64,000 bases of DNA from Pseudomonadota bacterium (lineage in GTDB: Bacteria > Pseudomonadota > Alphaproteobacteria > Rhizobiales > Rhizobiaceae), in assembly GCA_023457435.1 (NCBI GenBank), contig JAEWLS010000047.1, positions 4,775 to 68,774 of the forward strand, written 5' to 3'. The notes under the pieces were generated by a model, which made no database searches, was not told the origin of the DNA, and was given only the letters and a program-made list of their open reading frames with translations. The translations under genes and the position numbers were made by a program. How positions within the stretch are numbered: position 1 is the first letter of the stretch; each line of letters opens with the position of its first letter. Positions 46,642 to 55,068 of the stretch are shown here, piece after piece.

Positions 46642-47846
46642 TGCGCATCCTGATGCTGCACAACCGCTACAAGATCCGTGGCGGTGAGGACGAGGTCGCG
46701 GAGGCGGAGGCCGCGCTCCTTCGTTCGGCCGGGCACGACGTCGAATTTCTCGCGGCGCGGAACGACGAGATCGAGGGGCCGGCATCGTCCGTCTCCGCTG
46801 CCGTGTCCTCCCTCTGGAGCCGGGCCTGGCATCGTCGCGTAACCGCGGCGCTCGCCGCCCGACGCTACGACATCGTCCACGTCCACAACTTCTTCCCGCT
46901 GATCTCTCCGTCTGTCCACGTGGCCGCTCGAAGCGCCGGCGTGCCGGTGGTGCAGACGCTCCACAACTATCGCCTGGTGTGTCCCTCGGCCAACCTGATG
47001 CGGAACGGCGCAGCGTGCACGGAGTGCGTCGCCCGGTCTATGAAATGGCCGGCGATCCGCCACGGCTGCTATCGCGGCAGCCGGCCGGCCAGTTCCGCGG
47101 TCGCCGCGATGCTTGCCGTCCACCGTGCGGCCGGAACCTGGCGCGGCGTCTCGCGCTATGTCGCCGTTTCCGATTACGTCGCGGCGCGCATACGCGAAGG
47201 CGCCATTCCTGCCGAGCGAATCTCGGTGAAGCCGAATTTCGTGAGCTTGCCCACAGAGCGTCCGATCGTCCCGGCGGACCAACGCAGGCACGTCCTGTTC
47301 GTCGGACGCCTCGCGCCCGAAAAGGGGCTCGACCTGCTGCTCGAAGCTTGGTCGAGGACCGCCTCGCCGATGCCGCTGAAGGTCGTCGGCGAAGGTGCCT
47401 TCCCGGCAGGCGCTGTACCGGCCGGCATCTCGTTTCTCGGCCGACGCGCGCTGGCGGAAGTCTACGAGCTCATGCGCGAGGCGGCGTGCGTGGTGATGCC
47501 CGGACGTTGGCCCGAGCCGTTCGGCCGCGCGGCGATCGAAGCCTTCGCCCATGGGACGCCGGTCGTGACGTCCGATCTCGGCGGCGCTGCGGAGATCGTC
47601 GAACACGGGCGCACCGGCTTCCTGTTCCGCAGCGGGGATGCCGGCCATCTGGGGGATCGGATCGGCGCCCTGCTCGCGGACGAGCGCGGGCGGCAGTCCA
47701 TGAGTGCCGCCGCCCGCGCGGTCTACGAGGCGCGCTACACGCCGCAGCGGAACCTGCGCATGCTTGAGGAAATCTACGCTCTCGCCGCGCGCCCCGAACT
47801 GCGCGCTCAGACCGCGACCGCCCAGATGGCAGCCACCCAATGCTGA
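46638..47846 (+). CDS. GT4-family glycosyltransferase
   Basis: 402 residues, GT-B fold. N-terminal RILMLHNRYKIRGGEDEVAEAEAALLRSAGH and VVQTLHNYRLVCPSANL with a cluster of cysteines (ACTECVAR, HGC) typical of one GT4 subgroup; C-terminal GRLAPEKGLDLLLEAW, VMPGRWPEPFGRAAIEAFAHGTPVV (EX7E) and GGAAEIVEHGRTGFLF. ATG 46638 overlaps the previous stop. Its last 40 bases overlap the convergent spike-fibre-like gene. Confidence 0.93.
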   Translation: MMRILMLHNRYKIRGGEDEVAEAEAALLRSAGHDVEFLAARNDEIEGPASSVSAAVSSLWSRAWHRRVTAALAARRYDIVHVHNFFPLISPSVHVAARSAGVPVVQTLHNYRLVCPSANLMRNGAACTECVARSMKWPAIRHGCYRGSRPASSAVAAMLAVHRAAGTWRGVSRYVAVSDYVAARIREGAIPAERISVKPNFVSLPTERPIVPADQRRHVLFVGRLAPEKGLDLLLEAWSRTASPMPLKVVGEGAFPAGAVPAGISFLGRRALAEVYELMREAACVVMPGRWPEPFGRAAIEAFAHGTPVVTSDLGGAAEIVEHGRTGFLFRSGDAGHLGDRIGALLADERGRQSMSAAARAVYEARYTPQRNLRMLEEIYALAARPELRAQTATAQMAATQC

Positions 47847-48820
47847 GCAAGCGCCTCCGGGTCGACGAGCAGTACTCCCTCGTGGCCGACCGCCAGCTGC
47901 GCCTCGGTGCCGTCGCCGTAGCGTATGTGCCAGTCGAAGCTGCCTTCGCCCGCATCGAGCGCGAGCCCGTCCGCCGCCCGCACCGCCGCCTCTCCGGACG
48001 TCACGATCGGCGAACTCGGTGCAGTTCTGTCCGGCTCGAGTTGCGGCGCGACGATGCGGATGGTTCGGTGCAGCCTGAGGCCGCCATAGACCTGGGCCTG
48101 GAACCTGAAGCGTACATTGGCGACGCTTTCGTCGTCGGCGTCGTTGCTGGTGGCGACCGTCTGGATCGGCCCGGCGGCATCAGGCAGCGCACCATAGGCA
48201 GCGGCGATGCCCTCGATCGCCTCCGTATACGTCTCCACCACCTGGAAGCTCGTCGTCACCGTGTCCGACGGGTCCCTGGCGATCACGCGGAAGCCGAAGC
48301 TGCCGCAAAGCGGCACGTTCGGCTCGGCCGGGACGACGGCGGGGCTCGGCGCAAACGCGATCTGGGGGAATCCGCTCTCCGCCGCTGTCCGGTCCTGCAC
48401 GATCTCCAGGTCGATGAAGGGCAGGCCGTCCGCGCCCGTGCCGAAGTCGACGACAGTCACCGCGTCGAAGACGCTCGGTATCGACCAGTCGTCGGGCAAG
48501 GCGCCGCCGGCGCCGACCTCGCCGAGCGCAGCACCCGCCATCGCGCTGTTCGGAACCTTGTTCGCCGACGCGGATTCGAGCAGCACGCCGTGCCCCGCCA
48601 CGATGCGCGGTCGATCCGCTTCGAACATGGCATGGACACCGTCGAGCCGCGGCGCCCATGCCACCGAGGCGCGCTCGAAGGTATAGGCGTCCGTCGTCGG
48701 AACAGGCGAGCCGTCCCGCATGGCGCGCTGGGAGGCGAAATCGACCGCGAAGGCCGCGCCCTGCGGCCACCACGTACCGCGCGCGAGCCCCGCGGCGGCA
48801 ATGCCGATGCCCATCATCAT
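47807..48820 (-). CDS. Phage/GTA-like head-spike fibre protein (tentative)
   Basis: 337 residues, opposite in strand to the polysaccharide genes. N-terminal part has the phage fibre pattern FASQRAMRDG..TTDAYTFERASVAW..ADRPRIVAGHGVLLESASANKVPNSAM, followed by LPDDWSI, as in spike or tail-fibre modules that precede a carbohydrate-binding beta-sandwich. The second half is beta-rich without recognised catalytic residues. Translation is coupled to the spike-base-like gene (ATGA at 48817-48820). The partner and the fibre pattern suggest a GhsB-like head spike of a gene transfer agent; identity beyond fibre-like is inference. Confidence 0.6.
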   Translation of the reverse strand: MMMGIGIAAAGLARGTWWPQGAAFAVDFASQRAMRDGSPVPTTDAYTFERASVAWAPRLDGVHAMFEADRPRIVAGHGVLLESASANKVPNSAMAGAALGEVGAGGALPDDWSIPSVFDAVTVVDFGTGADGLPFIDLEIVQDRTAAESGFPQIAFAPSPAVVPAEPNVPLCGSFGFRVIARDPSDTVTTSFQVVETYTEAIEGIAAAYGALPDAAGPIQTVATSNDADDESVANVRFRFQAQVYGGLRLHRTIRIVAPQLEPDRTAPSSPIVTSGEAAVRAADGLALDAGEGSFDWHIRYGDGTEAQLAVGHEGVLLVDPEALAQHWVAAIWAVAV

Positions 48821-49080
48821 ACCAGCCCCACCAGCGCGCCGGCGGTGGTCGCCGTCGCGAGCACGCGCGTGGCGCGAACGGGAAGGACGGTTCCGGCGGG
48901 AATTCCAGCGAGCGTCACGGTCGCGCCGGAAACCAGTATGGCCGAGACCGCGCCGGCAGCTCCGACGAAGATTGCGCGCGTCGCTTCGGGAAGGTCGGCG
49001 TCATCGTCGGGGGTGATGGCAAAGCCGTGCGTGGCTGGCGATTCAAGCCCGGAATTGTGGTTGGCATATCGGTCGGACAT
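48817..49080 (-). CDS. Spike base protein, Rcc01079-like (GTA head spike)
   Basis: 87 residues from ATG 49080. MSDRYANHNSGLESPATHGFAITPDDDADLPEATRAIFVG, then AILVSGATVTLAGIPAGTVLPVRATRVLATATTAGALVGLV. The TPxDxADLPxATRAxxVG and PAGTxLPVRxTRVxATxTTA words are those of the small spike-base family named after R. capsulatus rcc01079 (GhsA), which anchors head spikes on gene-transfer-agent particles. The family may also occur in phages. First of a two-gene unit with the fibre-like gene. Divergent from the Wzc gene (180-base gap with both promoters). Confidence 0.75.
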   Translation of the reverse strand: MSDRYANHNSGLESPATHGFAITPDDDADLPEATRAIFVGAAGAVSAILVSGATVTLAGIPAGTVLPVRATRVLATATTAGALVGLV

Positions 49081-49260
49081 CGGTGCACTCCTGCTGCGAT
49101 TGCAATGGCCGGACTCTAGGTGCGGCGCGCCGGGCGTGGAAAAGATCGCGGGTTGCGCGATCGGGGCGCATGCCGGTCGCTTCCGGTTCAAACAGTGGGA
49201 TCATGCCCTTCGGCGCCACCTGCCGGCGGATCTCCATGTCGCGGGAAGGAATTGCCGCAG

Positions 49261-51114
49261 ATGAATGTGCACGTTCTCGGTCCACGCGACGCTGCCTACG
49301 ATCATCGGGACGCCGCTCCGCAGCAGCCGGCTGAGGCGGCTGCGCAGTTCGGTCTCCGCGAAGCCCTCGAACTCCTGCGGCGGCGGGCGAAGCTGATCCT
49401 GGCCGTGTTCGCGACAGTCGTCGGGCTGACTCTCGCCGCATCGCTGGCCCTGCCGCCGAGCTACAGCGCAACCGCCCTTCTGCTCGTCGATCCGAGCCGC
49501 AAGGATCTGCTCGACCCGGCCCTGCAAGGACTTGCCTCGTCGTCCGAGGCCGCACGCGTCGACAGCGAAGTCGAGATCGTGAGGTCGGACCGCGTGCTCC
49601 TGCAGGCCATCGACGCCGCGCGCCTGATCGAGGACGAGGAGTTCGGCCCGCATCCGGATATCGTCCGCCTTGCGGCCGAGAGGGTCGGCCTCGCCGGTCC
49701 GCAAAGTCTCACCGCCGCGCAGGCTCAGGGTCTCACGCTGCGGCGACTGAAACGCGCCCTCGCCGTCCAGCGGCGGGGGCTGACGTTCGTGATCGCCATC
49801 ACCGTTCGCTCGGGCGATCCAAGCAAGGCGGCGGCGCTCGCCAACACGATCGCCGCGACCTACATCGACAGCCAGATCGCCGCCAAGGTCGGCGCGACGC
49901 TTGCGGCGCGCGATACGGTGCGCGTGCAGGTCGCGGACGCGCGCGCCTCCGTCGTCGACGCCGAGGCGGCGTTTGCCGGCTACGCGTCGACCAAGCTCGG
50001 GCGCACGGTGCAGACCGCCGGCGCCTTCGACATGGTGCGCATCCGCGCCGAGATCGACACGCAGGCCGGCGACCTGCCGCCGGACGTGCTCACCCATCTC
50101 TACGGTTTGCAGCAGGTGGCGAGGAACGCCACCGCCAAGTACCAGACGATGCTGGCGCGCCTGCAGGACCTCGAGACCGAATCGTCGATGCAGGTCGCCG
50201 ACAGCCGCGTCGTCTCCGAAGCGATCGAGCCGGTGCGGCCAAGCGCGCCGAACGTGCCGCTGGTCGTCGCGGTCGCCGGCCTGCTCGCCCTCGGCTGCGG
50301 CGTCGGGCTCGCCTTCGCGGCCGACGCCTTGTCCGGCGGCTTCGTGTCCGCGACGCAGGTCGAACTGGCACTGCGTCGCCGCGTCGGCACGTCGCTGCCG
50401 TGGGTCGAACGCGAGATCGACTCGGCCTCCGTCGCCGACATCGTGGCGGAGGCGCCGCTGGCACCCTATTCGGAAGCGATCCGCCGGCTGCGGGTGATGC
50501 TCGACCTTGCCCATCCGCGCCGCGAGGCGGGCACGGGCGCAACGTTCATCGTGGCGTCCGCGCTGCCGGGCGAGGGCAAGTCCAGCGTCGCCCTGGCGCT
50601 GGCGCGCAGCTATGCGCTTGCCGGCCGGCGCGTCGTGATCGTCGACTGCGATCTGCGCACGCCGAGCATAGGCCGGCTACTCGGTGTCGAGGGGACGATC
50701 GGCATAGCCGACCTGATCGGCGGCCTGGTGCCCGAGGCCAGCCTGCCGCGCCTGCTCGTCGCCGACCCGCTGACCTCGCTGGTGGCCATCGTCGGCATCA
50801 GGGACGACACCGCACCGACCGAACGGCTGTTCACCAGCCGCGCCTTCGACGAGCTGCTGCTGAAGCTTCGCCGCAGCTTCGACTACGTCGTCATCGACAC
50901 GCCGCCGCTCGAGCCGGTGGTCGACGGGCTCTACCTGTCGCGCCGGGCCGACGCGGCGGTGTTCGTGGTGCAGGCGGAGCGCGCGCCGCAGCGAAGCGCG
51001 AAAGCCGCGCTCGAGCGCCTCGCGGCGACCATGGACCCGGCGGCGGAAGTCCTGGTCGCGCTCAACTGCGAACCGGACCCAGGCCGCGCCTATCGGGCCC
51101 AACACAGGCGCTGA
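49261..51114 (+). CDS. Wzc-like polysaccharide co-polymerase / BY-kinase
   Basis: 617 residues from ATG 49261, preceded by GGAAGGA. N-terminal Wzz domain with spans at about 38-60 and about 325-350, then a cytoplasmic tyrosine kinase domain: Walker A ALPGEGKSS (Lys440), Walker A' VVIVDCDLRTPSIG, Walker B YVVIDTPPLEPVVDG. The C-terminal tail PGRAYRAQHRR has only one Tyr (611), whereas Gram-negative BY-kinases usually have several. It controls polymer length and export. No Wza-like outer-membrane exporter is in the window. Confidence 0.92.
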   Translation: MNVHVLGPRDAAYDHRDAAPQQPAEAAAQFGLREALELLRRRAKLILAVFATVVGLTLAASLALPPSYSATALLLVDPSRKDLLDPALQGLASSSEAARVDSEVEIVRSDRVLLQAIDAARLIEDEEFGPHPDIVRLAAERVGLAGPQSLTAAQAQGLTLRRLKRALAVQRRGLTFVIAITVRSGDPSKAAALANTIAATYIDSQIAAKVGATLAARDTVRVQVADARASVVDAEAAFAGYASTKLGRTVQTAGAFDMVRIRAEIDTQAGDLPPDVLTHLYGLQQVARNATAKYQTMLARLQDLETESSMQVADSRVVSEAIEPVRPSAPNVPLVVAVAGLLALGCGVGLAFAADALSGGFVSATQVELALRRRVGTSLPWVEREIDSASVADIVAEAPLAPYSEAIRRLRVMLDLAHPRREAGTGATFIVASALPGEGKSSVALALARSYALAGRRVVIVDCDLRTPSIGRLLGVEGTIGIADLIGGLVPEASLPRLLVADPLTSLVAIVGIRDDTAPTERLFTSRAFDELLLKLRRSFDYVVIDTPPLEPVVDGLYLSRRADAAVFVVQAERAPQRSAKAALERLAATMDPAAEVLVALNCEPDPGRAYRAQHRR

Positions 51115-51140
51115 GCGGGACGCCCGGGGGCAGCCCGAAC

Positions 51141-52292
51141 TCAGTGCCGGCTGCGCCCTGCCGAAAGTGCCCGCGTTGCCAGCAGCGCCGCGATCACCGT
51201 CGGCACCACCGCCCAGTACGAGTAGCGGATGCCGAAATGTTCGGCGACGAAGCCGAGCAGCGGCGGGCCGGCGAAGAACACGACGAAGGTCATCTGCCCG
51301 AGCGCGGCGACGTTGATCGACGCCGGCCTGTCGGTGCGCTGCGCCGCCGCCGAGACGGCGAGCGGATAGACCGACGAGCAGCCAACCCCGGCGAGACCGA
51401 AGCCGACCAGCGCAACGGCGGGATGCGGCGCCATCGCCACCATGGCGAGGCCGGCGCCGCACAGCGACAGCAGGGCGACCGCGACGGGGCGCGGGCTGAA
51501 CCGGTCGACGACCGGATCCATGAACAGCCGGCCTATGGCGATGGCGAGCGAGAAGATGGTGATCGAGAGCCCGCCGACGAACGGCTCGACCGCGAAGACG
51601 TCGCGCATGTAGATCGCCGACCAGTCGACCCCCGCGCCCTCGGCAAACAGCGGCGCCGCGCCGACCAGGCAGAGCGGCAGCATGCCGAGCGTCGGGAAGG
51701 CGACGAGCGGCGTATCGCCGCCATGGCTTCCGGTGCGCGGCGGCGCGTTCTCCACCTTGGAGAAGACGATCCATCCGAGCGCCAGCACCACGGCCAGCAC
51801 GACCAGCATGTGCAGCTCGATAGAGATGCCGGCCTGGCGGACCCCGGCGCCGACCAGCGCCGTCACGAAGAAGCCGAGGCTCCACATGCCGTGGGCGCGG
51901 CTCATGATGCGGTAGCCGAGCACGGCCTCGTGCCGGTCCGCCTCGAGGTTCACGTTGATCTCGATCGCGCCCATCAGCAGGCCGGAGACGAAGAAGAACG
52001 GCGCGGCCGCCGTCGCCGACGGCATCCACGGGATCAGCGCATAGAGCGCCGAGGCGCCGAAGATCGTGATCATCGCCGTCAGCCGCGCGCCGAGCCGGTC
52101 GACCAGCTTGCCGGTGAAGGTCATGCCGACGAGCACGCCCGACGACATCGAGATCAGCAGCAGGCCGAGCTGGCCCTCGCGCAGGCCGAACTCGACCTGC
52201 AGGTCGGGCAGCCGCGACAGGAGCCCGCCGAGGGAGAGCGCCAGGACGAACTGCATGACGTAGACGCGCTGGTGCGGCAGGAGAGCGGGCAT
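51141..52292 (-). CDS. MFS transporter
   Basis: 383 residues from ATG 52292, 12 predicted spans. N-terminal half has GGLLSRLPDLQVEFGLREGQLGLLLISMSSGVLVGMTFTGKLVDRLGAR, the canonical MFS A-motif loop, and the second half the repeat in MDPVVDRFSPRPV. Similar to YbjJ-like transporters of unknown substrate. Convergent with the wzc gene (26 bases between). Longer in-frame starts upstream would add a non-membrane segment and are rejected. Confidence 0.87.
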   Translation of the reverse strand: MPALLPHQRVYVMQFVLALSLGGLLSRLPDLQVEFGLREGQLGLLLISMSSGVLVGMTFTGKLVDRLGARLTAMITIFGASALYALIPWMPSATAAAPFFFVSGLLMGAIEINVNLEADRHEAVLGYRIMSRAHGMWSLGFFVTALVGAGVRQAGISIELHMLVVLAVVLALGWIVFSKVENAPPRTGSHGGDTPLVAFPTLGMLPLCLVGAAPLFAEGAGVDWSAIYMRDVFAVEPFVGGLSITIFSLAIAIGRLFMDPVVDRFSPRPVAVALLSLCGAGLAMVAMAPHPAVALVGFGLAGVGCSSVYPLAVSAAAQRTDRPASINVAALGQMTFVVFFAGPPLLGFVAEHFGIRYSYWAVVPTVIAALLATRALSAGRSRH

Positions 52293-52467
52293 GGTGTCGG
52301 GCGATCCGGGGCGCTTGAGCACGGGGGCCCCGTGTTTCGGAGGTTTTGCCGCCAAAGGGAAGAGAGGTTTCGCCGGCGATACCCGATATCGCAAAGGTGC
52401 CGCCTTGCCGCAGCGCGCCGCCGCACCTAGCTCTGGCGCTCCATCGATGGCATCGGGCTCGAGCGCA

Positions 52468-53022
52468 ATGACGGTAACCCTGCTGGACGAGACGAACCGG
52501 CCGAAGGCGCCGCCCATTCCCGGCGCCACCGCCGAGCACCGGGCACGCGGCCGCCATCTCGCGGCGATCCACCGCATGCACCTCCAGCACATGGCCGACG
52601 TGCGGCGCACCATGGCGGCGGTGGCCAGGGGGCTCGCCGCGCCGTCGGAACTCGGCGCGGCCGTCGGCGCCATGCAGATGATGCAGAACTATCGCGCCTT
52701 CGGCGGCATGTGCGGACAGCAGTGCCAGTTTCTCACCGGCCATCACACGATCGAGGACACCAGCATGTTTCCGCCGCTGCGCGCGGCTGGAGGCGAAGGG
52801 CTGCGAAAGGTCGTCGACAAGCTGGCCGCCGAGCACCTGGTCGTCCACGCGCTGCTGGACGAACTCGGCGACGATGCCGAAAAGCTCGTCGCGACGCCGT
52901 GCGAGCCCGCCTTCCGCAAGCTCGCGGACACGTTCGAGCGCCTTGAGGCGGTGGTCCGCTCGCATTTCGGCTACGAGGAGAGCGAACTCGAGGAAGCGCT
53001 CGGCTTCTACGGCCTGGTCTAG
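52468..53022 (+). CDS. Hemerythrin (HHE) domain protein
   Basis: 184 residues from ATG 52468 (52447 also possible). An all-helical bundle with likely iron ligands in QFLTGHHTIEDTSMFP (His-His and Glu), AEHLVVHALLDELGD (His pair) and VRSHFGYEESEL (His, Glu). Oxygen, NO or iron sensing/repair is usual in this family. Conserved words in relatives begin at RGRHLAAIHRMHLQHMADVR. No ribosome site decides the start. Confidence 0.83.
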   Translation: MTVTLLDETNRPKAPPIPGATAEHRARGRHLAAIHRMHLQHMADVRRTMAAVARGLAAPSELGAAVGAMQMMQNYRAFGGMCGQQCQFLTGHHTIEDTSMFPPLRAAGGEGLRKVVDKLAAEHLVVHALLDELGDDAEKLVATPCEPAFRKLADTFERLEAVVRSHFGYEESELEEALGFYGLV

Positions 53023-53031
53023 GGAGCGCGG

Positions 53032-53325
53032 CTACTTGAGCTGCATCACCACCGGCCCCGACACAGGGTCGGTCAGGCCGATGCCGTTGCCGAAATCCTC
53101 GAGCGTCGGGCGGAAGCCGTTCAGCGTCTCGATCATGGCGTCGCGGGCCGCGGCCAGCGTCCCGACGTCGGGCCACTCGCCGATGATGCAGTAGCGCCCC
53201 TCGCCGGTCTTGATGATGTTGGCGCGCAGCAGGCCGGGCCAGTTCGCGACGTTCCTGTGCGCGTCGAGGAACGCCTGGTCCATCCCCGCCTTGACGCGAA
53301 AGCGCACTGCATTGAACGCAGTCAT
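53032..53325 (-). CDS. Small ferredoxin-like-fold protein (ABM-like)
   Basis: 97 residues: MTAFNAVRFRVKAGMDQAFLDAHRNVANWPGLLRANIIKTGEGRYCIIGEWPDVGTLAAARDAMIETLNGFRPTLEDFGNG. The beta-alpha-beta pattern and a Trp in the second strand resemble antibiotic-biosynthesis-monooxygenase/stress-response dimers. Recognition is at fold level only. Convergent with the hemerythrin gene, 9 bases apart. Confidence 0.6.
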   Translation of the reverse strand: MTAFNAVRFRVKAGMDQAFLDAHRNVANWPGLLRANIIKTGEGRYCIIGEWPDVGTLAAARDAMIETLNGFRPTLEDFGNGIGLTDPVSGPVVMQLK

Positions 53326-53344
53326 TGCCGCTCCTCCGCTAGGT

Positions 53345-53551
53345 TCAGGCGCGCGCCGTCTCAGGCGGCGTGCCGTGCCTGATCAGTCCGCGAAGTCCGG
53401 CGCGAAGCTCCGGCGAGTCCGTGTGTCTGTGCACCGCGACCGCGTGTTGGGCGGCGGCGGCAAGCAACTCGTCGTCGCTGTCGGCGATGATGGTGACGGT
53501 GCAGTTGGACTCACTTGGAATTTCGCGGCAGTCGATGAACCGACGTGTCAT
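53345..53551 (-). CDS. DUF1059 domain protein
   Basis: 68 residues from ATG 53551: MTRRFIDCREIPSESNCTVTIIADSDDELLAAAAQHAVAVHRHTDSPELRAGLRGLI. The Cys-Cys pair and the AAAxHAVxxHxHxDSPEL end are the DUF1059 signature. Function unknown. Probably transcribed with the ABM-like gene, 19 bases downstream. Confidence 0.85.
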   Translation of the reverse strand: MTRRFIDCREIPSESNCTVTIIADSDDELLAAAAQHAVAVHRHTDSPELRAGLRGLIRHGTPPETARA

Positions 53552-53963
53552 CGCACTCTCCTGCAAGCCAGGGCGCATCGTGCCACTGACGCAAGGGAAG
53601 GTCAAGCGCGCGCCATGGTCGATAGGGTTGCGGGCGCCACGCCCCGAAAAATCCGGTCTGGCCATTGAGAAAGATCGCCCCACGCGAAGTGGGAGGACGG
53701 GCGGCCGTTCGGTCGCTCGTAAGTTTAGTGTGTATGCGGCCTCGCGGCCGCCCGTCCGGTGGTCTGCCCTGCGGCACGCCCCGGCAAGCCGGGCAGCGTG
53801 TTTTGTCCGAAAGGCCCGGACGTCAGGGCTCAAGGCCCAGCCGCGCTACCGATTGCGCAGCCCATCCGGCACCGGCCTCCGCCCGAATGTTCGGTGCGCA
53901 CCCGTCTCCCGTGCGAAGGCGGGGAGGATGATGCGCGCGCTGGATGCTGGGTGGACAAAAAGA
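53552..53963. other. 412-base region without recognised gene
   Basis: Frames exist on both strands, but none has family features; codon choice is no better than in shadow frames. Rich in GCGGCC-type words. It runs into the inverted-repeat element that begins near 53964. It should carry the DUF1059 promoter. Confidence 0.5.
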
Positions 53964-54333
53964 TTGCCCCTCACTTGCGATTTCTAAGGTTTAGCCTCCC
54001 GACGCCCTGCGGGCTGCTCGGCTAAAGCCTTGAAATCGCTTTCTCTCCCGCAAGGGGAGAGATAGGGCGCTGCACATTGTTCATCGCAAACCTTCCACGT
54101 CGCGCCTTGCAATGAGATTGCAAATTCCGCGGTGGGATCGCGGCCGGCGTTATCTCTCCCCTTGCGGGGTGACGAGCGGCCCCGCAGGGGACAAAAAGCC
54201 AACCATTTGGCTTTTTGAGCGAGGAACGCCCGGAGCCAGAGCGGAGGGCAGGAAAGGAATTTCAGCATCTTAGCCGAGCAGGCCGCAGGCCGTCCGCGAG
54301 GCTAAGTGCTAGAAATTCCAAGTGAGGGGCATT
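53964..54333. mobile_element. MITE-like element with long terminal inverted repeats
   Basis: The left end GCCCCTCACTTG (53966-53977) is exactly inverted at the right end CAAGTGAGGGGC (54319-54330). The similarity extends inward over about 80 bases: GATTTCTAAGG-TTTAGCCTC and GCTGCTCGGCTAA on the left have inverted counterparts TTAGCCGAGCAGG and GAGGCTAAG..AGAAATTC on the right. No transposase lies inside. Flanking target duplication was not identified. Type and mobility are inferred. Confidence 0.6.
54152..54232 (+). repeat. Repeat copy A of an 82-base intergenic repeat
   Basis: Inside the MITE-like element. It is an inverted copy of 55067-55148: the first 28 bases (beginning ATCTCTCCCCTTGCGGGGTG) are exact, and the rest including AAAAAGCCAA..TTGGCTTTTTGAGCGAGGA differs at a few positions only. 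Confidence 0.85.
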
Positions 54334-54337
54334 CTTG

Positions 54338-54482
54338 CGCCCCCTCCACCACTACGTGGTCCTTCGGGGCGAGCCACTTGTCTCGCCCGTCCTTCGGACC
54401 CCCCGCTTCGCAGGGGAGGGGCTTGATCCTCGCCTACAAGTGTCTCTCCCTGAAGGACCATGCGAAGCATGGTGGAGGGGCA
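54338..54482. mobile_element. 145-base palindromic repeat element, copy 1
   Basis: Begins CGCCCCCTCCACC (54338) with ACTACGTGGTCCTTCGG and ends CTGAAGGACCATGCGAAGC-ATGGTGGAGGGGCAG, the inverse of the start. The same 13-base end is found in the element before ccmB at 58876. It abuts the 370-base element on the left and ridA on the right, reaching to within about 16 bases of the ridA stop. Confidence 0.65.
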
Positions 54483-54498
54483 GAAGAAGCGGGCGGGC

Positions 54499-54879
54499 CT
54501 ACGCCTCCGCGATCATCGCTATCGAGACTTTCATATCGGCGATGCGGACGGGCATCTTCGCGCCTTGCCTGGCAGGCGGGTCATGCGGAAACCACTTCAG
54601 CCATTCCTCGTTCGCGCCGGCGAAGTCCTCCTCATCGGCGACAATGAGGGTTGCGCTGACCGCCTTTTCCAGGCTGCTGCCCGCAGCGGCAAGAATGGCG
54701 GAAATGTTGCGAAGGCATTGTGCGACCTGAGCCTGCACCGGCCCCTTCACGAGCTGCCCCGTCGCCGGGTCGATCGGCGCCGTTCCGGACACGAAGACAA
54801 GTCCTGCAGCCTTCACGGCCTGACTGTAGGAAGGCGGCGTTGCCGGAGCACCTTGCGTGGCGATGATCGTGCGCGACAT
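54499..54879 (-). CDS. ridA: RidA family protein (enamine/imine deaminase)
   Basis: 126 residues from ATG 54879. MSRTIIATQGAPATPPSYSQAVKAAGLVFVSG-TAPIDPATGQLV is the YjgF/RidA N-terminus; ATLIVADEEDFAGANEEWLKWF and a C-terminal segment follow. The key Arg of true RidA before the C-terminus (RxxV) may be supplied by RQGAKMPVRIADMKV. Likely hydrolyses reactive imines or belongs to a Rid subgroup of unknown substrate. It lies as an island between repeat elements. Confidence 0.85.
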   Translation of the reverse strand: MSRTIIATQGAPATPPSYSQAVKAAGLVFVSGTAPIDPATGQLVKGPVQAQVAQCLRNISAILAAAGSSLEKAVSATLIVADEEDFAGANEEWLKWFPHDPPARQGAKMPVRIADMKVSIAMIAEA

Positions 54880-54975
54880 CGGCTCTCCCAGGATCCGATC
54901 GAGATGGCACAAGGCTCGACCGCCCGCCGGAGATGTCAAGCAGAATCCGACCTCCCGGGCAGTTTACGCCTGGCA

Positions 54976-55068
54976 CCCCCGCCTCCTCCATAACTCCGTG
55001 GTTCTCTTCCGCGGCGAACCACTTATCTCCCCCCTGAAGGACCATCCGAAGCATGGTGGAAGGGGGCG
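54976..55068. mobile_element. Palindromic repeat element, copy 2 (shortened)
   Basis: CCCCCGCCTCCTCCATAACTCC..GCGGCGAACCACTTATCTC aligns with the left half of the 54338 element, and CTGAAGGACCATCCGAAGCATGGTGGAAGG with its right end. The middle portion is missing. It joins directly to the repeat at 55067-55148. Confidence 0.55.

Noticed and set aside
53552..53963. Possible small genes in the gap after DUF1059
   Set aside because: Frames on both strands look like random high-GC frames; no motif and no good start context.
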